Shown here: in pieces, positions 46,632 through 55,611 of the stretch
Position numbering within the stretch: position 1 is the first letter of the stretch
Layout: the number at the start of each line of letters is the position of its first letter
Origin: Acinetobacter piscicola
Lineage (GTDB): Bacteria; Pseudomonadota; Gammaproteobacteria; Pseudomonadales; Moraxellaceae
Direction: 5' to 3'
NCBI RefSeq assembly: GCF_002233755.1
Contig: NZ_NIFO01000004.1
Location: 186,001-250,000, forward strand
DNA length: 64,000 nt
Program-made: the position numbers and the translations under genes
Notes under the pieces: generated by a model
What the model was told of the DNA's origin: nothing
What the model saw: the letters and a program-made list of their open reading frames with translations, nothing else
Databases searched by the model: none

Positions 46632-47024
46632 ATGAATGTGATTACCGTTGCTGCCGCAGTGATTTTGAATGAACAAAATCAATTGTTATTGGTGAGAAAG
46701 AAAAATACTCAGTTTTTTATGCAAGTGGGTGGCAAACTTGAAGAGAATGAATTGCCAGAACAGACCATGCTTCGTGAAATCCATGAGGAAATTGGTGTTC
46801 AAGCTAAAATTCAACAATTTATTGGTCGTTTTGAAACACGGGCAGCCAATGAGGCGAATCATCAATTGGTGAGTTATGTTTACCAAGTTGATTTAGATCA
46901 AGTACCTAAAATTGATGCCGAAATTGCGGAGATGAAATGGATTAACTTGAATGATGATCAGACACTTTTAGCACCATTAACCAAAGAGGTTGTAATTCCG
47001 TGGTGTAAGCAAATTCTTGCATAA
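46632..47024 (+). CDS. Nudix hydrolase
   Basis: 130 residues, a single Nudix domain. The Nudix box is GKLEENELPEQTML followed by REIHEEIGV (G-x5-E-x7-REU-x-EE-x-GU, all catalytic residues present). Such small stand-alone enzymes hydrolyse (d)NTPs or other nucleoside diphosphate derivatives. Substrate is not predictable, but the two NrdR-like boxes directly upstream hint at deoxynucleotide metabolism. The short leader lacks a clear ribosome-binding site. A tandem palindrome array follows. Confidence 0.92.
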   Translation: MNVITVAAAVILNEQNQLLLVRKKNTQFFMQVGGKLEENELPEQTMLREIHEEIGVQAKIQQFIGRFETRAANEANHQLVSYVYQVDLDQVPKIDAEIAEMKWINLNDDQTLLAPLTKEVVIPWCKQILA

Positions 47025-47025
47025 T

Positions 47026-47200
47026 ACCCTCTCTCAGTCTCTCCCAGAGGGAGAGAAGTATTTAAGAGCTCTCTCAGCCTCTCATAGGGGGAAGTATTTA
47101 AAACCTTTTCTTAGTCTCTCTCATAGGGGAGAAGTATTTAAAAACCCTCTCTCAATCTATCCCAAAGGGGGAGAAGTATTTAATCTCTCATGAGAAGTAT
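47026..47200. repeat. Tandem array of ~40-bp palindromic units
   Basis: Four and a half degenerate units, each with a CCTCTCTCAGTCTCTC arm, an AGGGGGAGAAG arm and the closing word AAGTATTTAA; the last is only CTCTCATGAGAAGTAT. Units start near 47026, 47066, 47101, 47141 and 47183. Each can fold into a hairpin. There is no unique spacer DNA, so it is not a CRISPR array. It lies between the Nudix gene and the convergent comF end, where it may also terminate transcription. Confidence 0.9.
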
Positions 47201-47206
47201 GGCGGA

Positions 47207-47836
47207 TTACTCTGCAGCAGCGATACAAGCGGTATGTACTTGCTGACAGCCTAAGTTTTCGAGTGCTAGCTTTAAGGCATGAACTGAGCTTCCTGTTGTT
47301 ACGACATCGTCAATAATTAACACTTTTTTATATCTTCTTCGTTCAGTTTTGATGATTTGAAATTGTTGTTCGATATTTTCCAGTCGCTCTATACGGCTTA
47401 AGCCTTTTTGTGAATGTTGGGCCGCGCGAATCACGGGTTGCCATACAGGTATTTTGAGTTCTATCGCCATAATTTTGGCAATGATCAACATTTGGTTATA
47501 GCCACGTTCTTTTAAGCGTTCTGTGGAAATCGGCATTGGGACAATGGCTTGAACTTTGGGGAGTCTTAAATTTAATAGACTGTTGCTAAGTAATGTTTGA
47601 TATTGCAGTTGTTGCTCGTATTTATAGGTTTGAATGACTCGATCTATCGGAAAGAGATAGTGATGTGCGCATAAAATATTTTGCTCATATCTTTCGATGT
47701 GCTGTTTGTACCACGGTAAATGATCCCAACAATCTGTACAGAGTGAATGCTGTTGTTGTTTGTCGATTCCACAAAGTAGGCAAGGGGAAATGCTTTGCAT
47801 GCCTTTGTGGAGGAGTTGATTGATAAATTGGAGCAT
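47207..47836 (-). CDS. comF: ComF-family phosphoribosyltransferase-like protein
   Basis: 209 residues. An N-terminal zinc knuckle (SPCLLCGIDKQQQHSLCTDC) is followed by a double zinc-like region and a type I phosphoribosyltransferase domain with the PRPP loop VLIIDDVVTTGSSVHALKLA near 160-180. ComF is needed for transformation in several species, possibly acting with PriA/ComFA-like helicases on incoming single-stranded DNA; Acinetobacter is naturally competent. The spacer to recG (47837-48067) holds a dispersed palindrome. Confidence 0.93.
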   Translation of the reverse strand: MLQFINQLLHKGMQSISPCLLCGIDKQQQHSLCTDCWDHLPWYKQHIERYEQNILCAHHYLFPIDRVIQTYKYEQQLQYQTLLSNSLLNLRLPKVQAIVPMPISTERLKERGYNQMLIIAKIMAIELKIPVWQPVIRAAQHSQKGLSRIERLENIEQQFQIIKTERRRYKKVLIIDDVVTTGSSVHALKLALENLGCQQVHTACIAAAE

Positions 47837-47973
47837 AGGATTCGTTTTATTATTTTTAATTGAGCGTTAATTTTGCATAGTTATGATTTGAGCGCAATGT
47901 TATTTATCACTGTCTCAATCAAAAAATACAAATCCATATTGTTTTAAATGATGTTTATTTCGTATTTATAGAT

Positions 47974-48012
47974 GTAATCCCTCCCAACCTCCCTTTTTCA
48001 AAGGGAGGAGCT
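47974..48012. repeat. Intergenic palindrome (inverse copy of the CCCTCCT module)
   Basis: TCCCTCCCAACCTCCCTTT and AAAGGGAGGAG form the hairpin with a TTCA loop. Read on the minus strand it gives a CTCCTCCCTTTG-hairpin followed by GGTTGGGAGGGATTA, the same order of words as at 34232-34270. Confidence 0.8.
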
Positions 48013-48067
48013 TTTTATATTTTTATGATGGAAAATGCATTTACTCAAAACCGATAGAATTATTACA

Positions 48068-50113
48068 CTACACATACGCATATCTTGGTGCTTCAGGTAA
48101 CCATCGTTTAAGCAAGGCTTCCGCATTTTCAGGATAATCTTTTAAGACCTGAGCAGCGACATAATGCGCTTGATTGAGTAAATGATCATCACGTTCTAAC
48201 TTGGCAACACGAAAACCCATATCACCCGTTTGTTTTGTACCGAGTAGCTCACCCGGCCCTCGAATTTCTAAATCTTTTTCCGCAATAATAAAACCATCAT
48301 TGGTTTCACGCATGATGCGTAAACGTTCTTGTCCATTTTGTGACAATGGATTTTTATAGAGTAGGGCACAGAAACTTGCTGTCGCACCACGTCCAACTCG
48401 TCCACGTAATTGGTGTAGTTGTGAAAGCCCTAAACGTTCAGCATTTTCAATGACCATAATGGATGCATTTGGAACGTCTACACCCACTTCAATAACGGTA
48501 GTTGCAACTAAGAGTTGTAATTCATTGTCCTTAAACTGTTGCATAATCATCTGTTTTTCATCTGCTTTCATCTTGCCGTGGACTAAGCCAATATTGAGAT
48601 GAGGAAAGCGTTCTTTTATTTCCTGATAGGTTGCTTCAGCAGCTTGTGCGTCCAAAGTTTCTGACTGTTCAACTAGCGTGCAAACCCAATAGGCTTGTTT
48701 CCCTTCAGCACAATTGGTGGCAATTCGATTGAGGACTTCTTCTCGTCGATCAAGCGGAATCGTCACAGTTTGAATCGGGGTACGTCCCGGCGGAAGTTCA
48801 TCAATCACAGAGGTATCCAAATCACCATAAGCAGACATCGCCAAGGTGCGGGGGATTGGTGTTGCTGTCATTACCAGTTGATGTGGCGTGGTATTGTTCA
48901 CACCTTTATTGCGCAGTGCTAAGCGTTGATCCACGCCAAAACGGTGTTGTTCGTCAATAATGACTAAGCCGAGTTTGGCAAATTCAACATTGTCCTGAAA
49001 TAAAGCATGCGTTCCAACGATCAGATTGGCTGTACCATCTTTTAAGGTTAGTTCCGCAGCTGTGCGAGCTTTGCCTTTTTGTTTACCTGAAAGCCAAGAT
49101 ACATTTAAACCGAGTGGTTCAAACCATTTTTTAAAATTTAAATAATGTTGTTCGGCTAAGATTTCCGTCGGCGCCATCAATGCAACTTGCCATCCTTCCT
49201 CTAAGGCATGACAGGCTGCTACGCCTGCGACTAGGGTTTTTCCTGCACCTACATCACCTTGAACTAAACGTAGCATCGGTTTGTTTTGTTTTAAGTCCTT
49301 GGATATTTCATTTGAAACACGCTTTTGGGCATTGGTCATTTCAAAAGGTAAACTGGCTAAAAGCTGCTTAGCAAAGGTTTTACTGGGAGAAAATGAAGGC
49401 GCTGCAATTTGCTGAATAAAAGCGCGTCGTGTCAGTAAACTAATTTGGTGTGCGACCAATTCTTCAAAAATCAAACGTTGCTGAGCAGGATGCGAACCTT
49501 GCGAAAGTTGCAACATATTGGCATTTACAGGGGGATGATGAATATATTCAAGTGCTTGATTTAAGGCATAGCCATTGGTGAATTTTTCAGGAAGTAATTC
49601 AGGTAAATCATCGGCATGATGTTTTAAAGCTTGTTTAACATACTCACGGAGTTTCGGTTGTGTTAAACCCTCAGTTGCAGGGTAGATTGCTGTGAGCTGT
49701 GTTTGGGGAAGTGGTGTATGCTCTGTAATCAATTGTATTTCAGGATGATACAATTCTAAACCACGTGCGCCGACACGGACTTCACCGAATATTCTTAAAC
49801 GATTGCCTGCTTTGGCACGATCCATCAATGCTTTATAAATATGGTAGAAACGTAAAGTGACTTTGCCAAAATCATCTTGCAATAAAATGGCCATCGATTT
49901 GCGTTTACCGGGTGGCATGTCAATGGATTTGACTACACCTTCAAGCAGGTAGCTGCGACCAACTTGCAATTGGTTCATGGGAATGATCGTGCTACGATCT
50001 TCATAATCACGTGGCAAATGAAACAGCAAATCGTCTGTGCTGAAAATATTGAGCTTTTCGAGTAAGGCAGCGGCGGCATTGCCAAGCCCTTGTAATTGGT
50101 GGACGGCAGCCAT
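48068..50113 (-). CDS. recG: ATP-dependent DNA helicase RecG
   Basis: 681 residues. An N-terminal wedge/OB domain (YLLEGVVKSIDMPPGKRKSM) is followed by the helicase motifs RLVQGDVGAGKTLVAGVAAC (I), DEQHRFG (II), TATPIPRTL (III), ATTVIEVGVDVPNASI (V) and HQLRGRVGRG (VI), and the C-terminal ETNDGFIIAEKDLEIRGPGE. It reverses stalled forks and resolves R-loops. The product is somewhat shorter than 693-residue E. coli RecG but complete. Divergent from the SDR gene. Confidence 0.97.
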   Translation of the reverse strand: MAAVHQLQGLGNAAAALLEKLNIFSTDDLLFHLPRDYEDRSTIIPMNQLQVGRSYLLEGVVKSIDMPPGKRKSMAILLQDDFGKVTLRFYHIYKALMDRAKAGNRLRIFGEVRVGARGLELYHPEIQLITEHTPLPQTQLTAIYPATEGLTQPKLREYVKQALKHHADDLPELLPEKFTNGYALNQALEYIHHPPVNANMLQLSQGSHPAQQRLIFEELVAHQISLLTRRAFIQQIAAPSFSPSKTFAKQLLASLPFEMTNAQKRVSNEISKDLKQNKPMLRLVQGDVGAGKTLVAGVAACHALEEGWQVALMAPTEILAEQHYLNFKKWFEPLGLNVSWLSGKQKGKARTAAELTLKDGTANLIVGTHALFQDNVEFAKLGLVIIDEQHRFGVDQRLALRNKGVNNTTPHQLVMTATPIPRTLAMSAYGDLDTSVIDELPPGRTPIQTVTIPLDRREEVLNRIATNCAEGKQAYWVCTLVEQSETLDAQAAEATYQEIKERFPHLNIGLVHGKMKADEKQMIMQQFKDNELQLLVATTVIEVGVDVPNASIMVIENAERLGLSQLHQLRGRVGRGATASFCALLYKNPLSQNGQERLRIMRETNDGFIIAEKDLEIRGPGELLGTKQTGDMGFRVAKLERDDHLLNQAHYVAAQVLKDYPENAEALLKRWLPEAPRYAYV

Positions 50114-50173
50114 GTCCCCTCAACTTAGGTTAAATTGATTTTTAAAAATCGGTTTTGAAGAATAGGTCATTTG

Positions 50174-50950
50174 ATGCATATTCTATTTATTGGTTATGGT
50201 AAAACATCACAGCGTGTTGCTAAACAATTATTTCAACAAGATCACCAAATTACCACAGTGAGTCGGAGTCCGAAAGATGATGATTTTGCTCAACATCTCA
50301 CTCAGGATATCCAACAACTAGATTTGTCGCAAGTTCAAGTGATTGATGCGGTTTATGTATTACTTGCGCCATCACGTGGTAATTCTCAAAGTCCAATTGA
50401 AAATTATCAACAGACTTATGTCGATTCGGTTCAGCCGATTGTAAAAGCTTTAAAGCATCATCCTGTAAAACGAATTATTGTCGTGTCGTCAACACGTGTT
50501 TATGGTGAAAGTCATGGAGAGCGTATTGATGATGATTCTGAAACTATTCCAAGTGATGAGCAAGGTCGATTGTTGTTGAAAATGGAGCAGTTATGGCAAC
50601 AGGCTTATCCTAAAGAATGTGTGATTGTTAGACCGACTGGAATTTACGGCACTTCAGTTGCTCGTATGCAAAAACTTGCGGAAACGACAAAAACTTACCC
50701 CAATATTCATTGGTCAAATCGAATTCATATTGATGATTTGGCAAACTTTTTAGTGCATTTGCTTCACGTGGAACGTGCTGAAAAATCGTATATTTGTACG
50801 AATAACCAACCGATTCCTTTGCACGAAATGATTTTAAAGATTCAAAGAGAGTTGAATTTGCCTGAATTGGTTTTGGAAAGTGAGAGGGAGACAGGGAAAC
50901 GGATTTTTGCAGAGAGGATGGTAGTGAATATTACTATTGGAAATATTTAA
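50174..50950 (+). CDS. NAD(P)-dependent epimerase/dehydratase-like SDR (YeeZ type), C-terminus apparently replaced
   Basis: 258 residues from the ATG at 50174. Rossmann motif LFIGYGKTSQRVAKQLFQQD at the N-terminus, VVSSTRVYGE with catalytic-type Ser and Tyr positions, and VRPTGIYG further on, as in YeeZ-like extended SDRs. After ERETGKRIFAERM, relatives continue with a conserved stretch of about 20-30 residues; here the frame reads only VVNITIGNI and stops. The DNA turns AT-rich at the same point. It may have been truncated when the downstream gene arrived. Activity unknown. Confidence 0.82.
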   Translation: MHILFIGYGKTSQRVAKQLFQQDHQITTVSRSPKDDDFAQHLTQDIQQLDLSQVQVIDAVYVLLAPSRGNSQSPIENYQQTYVDSVQPIVKALKHHPVKRIIVVSSTRVYGESHGERIDDDSETIPSDEQGRLLLKMEQLWQQAYPKECVIVRPTGIYGTSVARMQKLAETTKTYPNIHWSNRIHIDDLANFLVHLLHVERAEKSYICTNNQPIPLHEMILKIQRELNLPELVLESERETGKRIFAERMVVNITIGNI

Positions 50951-51021
50951 ATGAAAATTGTATATAAACAATTGGTTATTTATAATTTATTTATTCAATT
51001 GGAAATAAAAGATCTTTGAAA

Positions 51022-52647
51022 ATGTTTAGTTTTAATATACAAAGAGTTGATGGGTCAAATAGTACTATAGATATTCTGTGTGGAGAGGTAACTTTCTTTG
51101 TAGGGGGAAACGGATCTGGAAAATCTTCTTTAGTTAATCAACTGTATCGCCAGTATGGCAATGAACAATCTATTTATATAACTGCATATAGAAAAAATAC
51201 ATTCGATAGCGATATTATTGACTTGAATAATAATGAATATAGAAATGCAAAACAAAATGTATTTCATAATTTAAAGTCTGAGACTAGTAGATATCGTGAT
51301 GTAAGCGAATATCAGAGTGTCAATCTACCAATCGTCACACTAAAAAATAAATCGATAGCCCATGCAATAGGGAATCATAATCTTTTAAAAAGAGGTGAGA
51401 CATTAGAAAATCTTGTCTTACATACAGAATTAGATCAGATAAATGATATTTTTAAGAATAGTGGATTAAAAATTGAGTTTTTTATAGATAAAGACACGAA
51501 TCTGATGGCAAAAAACCTTAATTATTGCCCTCCAAGAAACTATCCATTATCTAAATTGTCTGATGGAGAAAAAAGTGCCTTAATTATATGCTGTCAGGTG
51601 TTATGTGCAGAACATAATGTGCTCATAATTCTTGATGAACCTGAGAGACATCTACATAAAAAAATAGTATCTCATCTTCTATCAAATCTTATAGAGTTAC
51701 GAAGGGATTGTGCTTTTGTAATTTCAACTCACGAATTAACATTACCTTCTTTTTTCCAAGAATCCATAGTTGTAAGTGTTCATAACTGTTATTATGAAAA
51801 TGATTATTCTATTAAATGGAATATATCTGTAATTAATAATTATGATGAAACATTAAATGGGTTAGATGAACAAGTCAAAATGGATGTTCTTGGTGCAAGA
51901 AGCAATATGTTATTTGTTGAAGGAACACAGTCAAGTTTAGATACTGAGCTTTATACTGCTTTATTTAAAGATGTAACTGTAATTTCGAAAGAAAAATGTG
52001 ATCTTGTAGAAATAGCTGTAAAAGGACTAAGGCATAATCCATTTGCTCATTGGACTAATGCTGTTGGTATCATCGATAATGATAATAAAGTACAGTCACA
52101 AATAGAAAACTTGAAATCACAATTCATTTTTAGTCTATCTGTCCATTCTATTGAGTCTATATATTATCACCCTAGAATTATTAGATGGGTTTTAGAGTCG
52201 GTTCAAGAAACGCATTTAACTACATCGGTCAATGAGTGTTTTAAAGTAATTTGCGATTTTATATTTAATGCTCTAAAGGATAAGAAAGAACATTTATGTT
52301 GTAGAGCTATAGAAAAGAAAATACGTGCCGAAATTATGTCATCAATTCCGACTCAAAAAGATATTCAAAATGGAGGTGCTTATAATAAGTCTTTTGACTT
52401 TTCATCTTTCTTACAGGAAGAGATTGCATATTTTGAACAGTTATTAGAGTCAAAAGATTATGAGTCATTAATTGGTCGATATCCAATTAGAGAAACGAAC
52501 TTACTGACTCCTATTGCTAAGCAATGCGGTTTTTTAGATAGAAAAAGATATGAGATGAATGTTATTAGAGTTATTAGAAGTAACACTGATGCTAAAGATT
52601 TTGTACTATCATTACTTGGCGGTGCCGCTGAAGCTGTTTTAAGCTAG
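51022..52647 (+). CDS. AAA/ABC-type ATPase fused to a DUF4435/TOPRIM-like domain (candidate PARIS/OLD-type anti-phage protein)
   Basis: 541 residues from the ATG at 51022 (a TTG six bases earlier is possible). ATPase: Walker A VGGNGSGKSS (about 28-36), ABC signature LSDGEKSA (179-186), Walker B LIILDEPERHLHKK (201-214), H-loop ISTHE (His237). After residue ~290 comes a DUF4435/TOPRIM-like domain: MLFVEGTQSSLDTELYTALF with Glu300, VTVISKEKCDLVEIAVKGLR, then GIIDND with Asp352 and Asp354, and SIESIYYHPRI. In PARIS, AriA (ATPase) and AriB (DUF4435 TOPRIM tRNA nuclease) give phage defence; fused forms are known. The gene is AT-rich and uses AGA/AGG Arg and ATA Ile codons, unlike neighbouring plsB and recG with CGT. 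Class 1 OLD nucleases are the main alternative. Confidence 0.8.
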   Translation: MFSFNIQRVDGSNSTIDILCGEVTFFVGGNGSGKSSLVNQLYRQYGNEQSIYITAYRKNTFDSDIIDLNNNEYRNAKQNVFHNLKSETSRYRDVSEYQSVNLPIVTLKNKSIAHAIGNHNLLKRGETLENLVLHTELDQINDIFKNSGLKIEFFIDKDTNLMAKNLNYCPPRNYPLSKLSDGEKSALIICCQVLCAEHNVLIILDEPERHLHKKIVSHLLSNLIELRRDCAFVISTHELTLPSFFQESIVVSVHNCYYENDYSIKWNISVINNYDETLNGLDEQVKMDVLGARSNMLFVEGTQSSLDTELYTALFKDVTVISKEKCDLVEIAVKGLRHNPFAHWTNAVGIIDNDNKVQSQIENLKSQFIFSLSVHSIESIYYHPRIIRWVLESVQETHLTTSVNECFKVICDFIFNALKDKKEHLCCRAIEKKIRAEIMSSIPTQKDIQNGGAYNKSFDFSSFLQEEIAYFEQLLESKDYESLIGRYPIRETNLLTPIAKQCGFLDRKRYEMNVIRVIRSNTDAKDFVLSLLGGAAEAVLS

Positions 52648-52696
52648 TACAAATAATTGCTTTTCATAAAATAATATTTGATATTCTCTGATTCGA

Positions 52697-52731
52697 AAAG
52701 GGTATCTACATTTTTTGTAGATACCCTTTTA
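52697..52731. terminator. Bidirectional terminator between the defence-like gene and plsB
   Basis: AAAAGGGTATCTACA pairs with TGTAGATACCCTTTT across TTTTT, an almost perfect stem with A-run and T-run ends. Confidence 0.95.
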
Positions 52732-52734
52732 TAC

Positions 52735-55317
52735 TTACTTCTTCTTACGTTTTAAACGTTTCTTCGCTTGTTGTGCTGCAACAGCGTCTAACGCTTCTTT
52801 TAATTCTTCATCGGTAAATGAAGTAATGTGCTGAAGCATTTGCAAAGTTACATCATCTAAAACAAGGTTTGCATATTGCGCAACATTACGGAATTGCTCA
52901 TCAAAAACAATTGCGCCTTCTTTATTTTTGCCAATATAACCTTGCTCAGTCAGTACTCGAATAAAGCTTTGGAATAAGGCTTTATCAAAGAATTCAGGTG
53001 AATTGAATTCATACAATACAGAAAGACGTTGTCCTAATAAGTGACTGAGCACTTCAACTTGATTGGTCGAAATATTTCCTGAACCACGTTGTGTGATGAG
53101 TGCTAAAGTCATGTAATAACGTTCAAGACTTTGGCGAACTGGTGCAGCTAAAACAGCAAGTTGGTTATGATCTTCTGAGTTTGGCGCTGGACTGTAAATA
53201 AACTCTTCGTCATCAACAAAAATTAAATTAGCTTGAGCTAATGCTTTCACATATTCACAAACTTGATCTTTAATTTCTTCATCTTTCCATTTTAAGAATA
53301 ATTCTGCTTTTAAGAATGGGTAAAGTGTGCGAATGACATTAATTAAATCAGCCAGATTAATTTTGCCGTTATGTTCAACTAACGCCGCGACCAATGATGG
53401 TAAAACAAATGCATGTAAAATATTATTACGGAAATAAGTCAGTAAAACGGCTTGATTATCTTCGATGGCAATAATATCGCCCAATACATGTTGAACACGT
53501 TTAATCAGTTTTAACTTCAAGCCATAAGCAATGATTTCTTTGCCTGAAAGCGGTGTCACTTGAGTGCGACTGTCATAAGGTAGCGCAGTCAATAATTTAC
53601 GATAAGTATCGAGCTGTTTAATGCAGATTTCTTCATCAAGTGTATGTTTCGGTGTTGCCAATAAAATCAGCGACAATAATGAAACAGGGTTGATCACCAC
53701 TGCACGGTTAATATTTTCCAAAATTGCATTAGCAGAACTGCTGACAGCATTGGAAACTTCTTGAGGAATAGGATCGTCATTGTGTTCAATTTTGATCTTA
53801 TCCGCGCCGTGTTCTTTGAGTAAATCATCCAAGAAGACAGGCTCACCAAAATTCACATGCACTTTACCGAAAATACGTTCAATCTTTTTCAGGGTTTGAA
53901 GAATACCCCAAATAGACTCTGACTCTTTCGGTTTACCATTCATTTCCCCCACATAGGTTGCGCCTTCCATCAAGCGTTCATAGCCCACATAAGTTGGAAT
54001 GAATACGATTGGCTTAGCACGACCACGTAAGTGTCCATGTACAGTCATTGCAAGCATGCCTGTTTTAGGTGGAAGCAAGCGACCTGTACGAGAGCGACCA
54101 CCTTCAATAAAGTATTCAAGTGGCGTGTTGCGAGATAAAATGCTAAATAAATATTCTTTAAATACAGAAGTATAAAGTGCATTACCACGGAATGAACGGC
54201 GAATAAAGAATGCGCCACCACCACGTAATAATTGACCTACAAACGGCATATTTAAATTATCGCCCGCAGCAATATACGGCACCATCAAGCCACGTTTATA
54301 AATCACATAAGACAATAATAGATAGTCAATATGGCTACGATGACATGGGGTGTAAATCACCTCATAGTCTTTGACCAACTCTCGAACCGTACTAAAGTTA
54401 TGAACTTCAACGCCATCATAAAGCTGAGTCCATAAGCGTGTTAGTGCCATATCGGCAAAACGTACTGCGGAAGCTGAATAGTCGGAAGCAATTTCATTAA
54501 CAAAACCAATCGCTTTACGCTCAGATTCGATCATGCTGGTTTTAGAGCGAATACTTTCTTTGCGAATGGCATCCTGCACATCAGGCGCTTTGATTAAAGA
54601 CTGCATCACATTACGGCGATCTGATAAATCAGGCCCGAGAATGACTTCTCGTTGACGGTCTAAATAATCATTTAAATTGTTGGCAATGTAGGTCGCTGGG
54701 GAAATGTTTGGGTGATGAATTTTGGCATATTGCACCAATTCACGCAGCGATTTGGTTTCATGGAACTCTAAAAAAGATTGACGACCATGTACGCCGATAT
54801 TCATCAATTGTTTAACTTTACTCGGTGTTGCCCAAGTATCTGTAAACAATAATTTAAATAAAGAATCTTCCTTATCTGGCGAGCGACCCCAAAGTACAGT
54901 GACAGGGATCAATTCAATATCTAAGTCTGGATTTTGATCTAAAACATCGATTAGTCTGAGCAGTCGCGGAGGAAATGTATGTATCGGAGCGTGTAATAAA
55001 TTGCTTTCATCTTGTTGCTGTAAAAATACAACCGCAGCTTTTTCTGTGTGATTGCCAATCACCAATGGATTTAAAGCAGGTGCAATCTTTAAACGGCGAG
55101 TTTCACTATCAACAACCAAGGCATTACTGCGTGAATAGTTTTGCAAAACATAGCACGTAATTTTCTGAGTCTTTTCAGGAGATGAAATCTCTTGATTTGC
55201 ATTTTCAGAAACTTGGTTTTCTGTAGGAACTTCTCCAAGAACATGTGGTGTCACCACAAGGTCAAGTAGCTTACTTGAAAGCCGACGATACATTTGACCA
55301 AAGCCACTCTTGGACAT
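52735..55317 (-). CDS. plsB: Glycerol-3-phosphate 1-O-acyltransferase PlsB
   Basis: 860 residues, slightly longer than E. coli PlsB (807). Acyltransferase motifs: CHRSHIDYLLLSYVIY (HxxxxD, near 327), GGGAFFIRRSF, EYFIEGGRSRTGRLLPPKTG and VFIPTYVGYERL. The C-terminal domain ends in a lysine-rich tail (AQQAKKRLKRKKK). It makes lysophosphatidate from acyl-CoA/ACP at the inner membrane, the first step of phospholipid synthesis. The 294 bases to the divergent tesB (55318-55611) are AT-rich with no other feature recognised. Confidence 0.97.
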   Translation of the reverse strand: MSKSGFGQMYRRLSSKLLDLVVTPHVLGEVPTENQVSENANQEISSPEKTQKITCYVLQNYSRSNALVVDSETRRLKIAPALNPLVIGNHTEKAAVVFLQQQDESNLLHAPIHTFPPRLLRLIDVLDQNPDLDIELIPVTVLWGRSPDKEDSLFKLLFTDTWATPSKVKQLMNIGVHGRQSFLEFHETKSLRELVQYAKIHHPNISPATYIANNLNDYLDRQREVILGPDLSDRRNVMQSLIKAPDVQDAIRKESIRSKTSMIESERKAIGFVNEIASDYSASAVRFADMALTRLWTQLYDGVEVHNFSTVRELVKDYEVIYTPCHRSHIDYLLLSYVIYKRGLMVPYIAAGDNLNMPFVGQLLRGGGAFFIRRSFRGNALYTSVFKEYLFSILSRNTPLEYFIEGGRSRTGRLLPPKTGMLAMTVHGHLRGRAKPIVFIPTYVGYERLMEGATYVGEMNGKPKESESIWGILQTLKKIERIFGKVHVNFGEPVFLDDLLKEHGADKIKIEHNDDPIPQEVSNAVSSSANAILENINRAVVINPVSLLSLILLATPKHTLDEEICIKQLDTYRKLLTALPYDSRTQVTPLSGKEIIAYGLKLKLIKRVQHVLGDIIAIEDNQAVLLTYFRNNILHAFVLPSLVAALVEHNGKINLADLINVIRTLYPFLKAELFLKWKDEEIKDQVCEYVKALAQANLIFVDDEEFIYSPAPNSEDHNQLAVLAAPVRQSLERYYMTLALITQRGSGNISTNQVEVLSHLLGQRLSVLYEFNSPEFFDKALFQSFIRVLTEQGYIGKNKEGAIVFDEQFRNVAQYANLVLDDVTLQMLQHITSFTDEELKEALDAVAAQQAKKRLKRKKK

Positions 55318-55611
55318 ACATACTCCTAGCGAATGATGAATATCGCATTATTAGTCAATGAAAGAAGCGATATTTTCTATAATTTAAAGATAAAACAATA
55401 GGTCATTTTCAGACATTTTGCATGAAAAACGGTTGTTTTAATCATTTTAAAACGTATTTGAACAGAGTATAGCAAACTCGATATGTGACAATATAGTCTA
55501 TGAAACTTTAGCGAATCACTCAGAATTTATGGCAATATAGAGTTAACCCTCTAAAGTACATCTATTTTACGGCATTTATGATGACGTAAATTGGAATAAA
55601 AAAGGTCTTTT

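Noticed and set aside
47026..47200. Possible CRISPR array
   Set aside because: The units are directly adjacent palindromes with no unique spacers, the repeats are degenerate and no cas gene is present.
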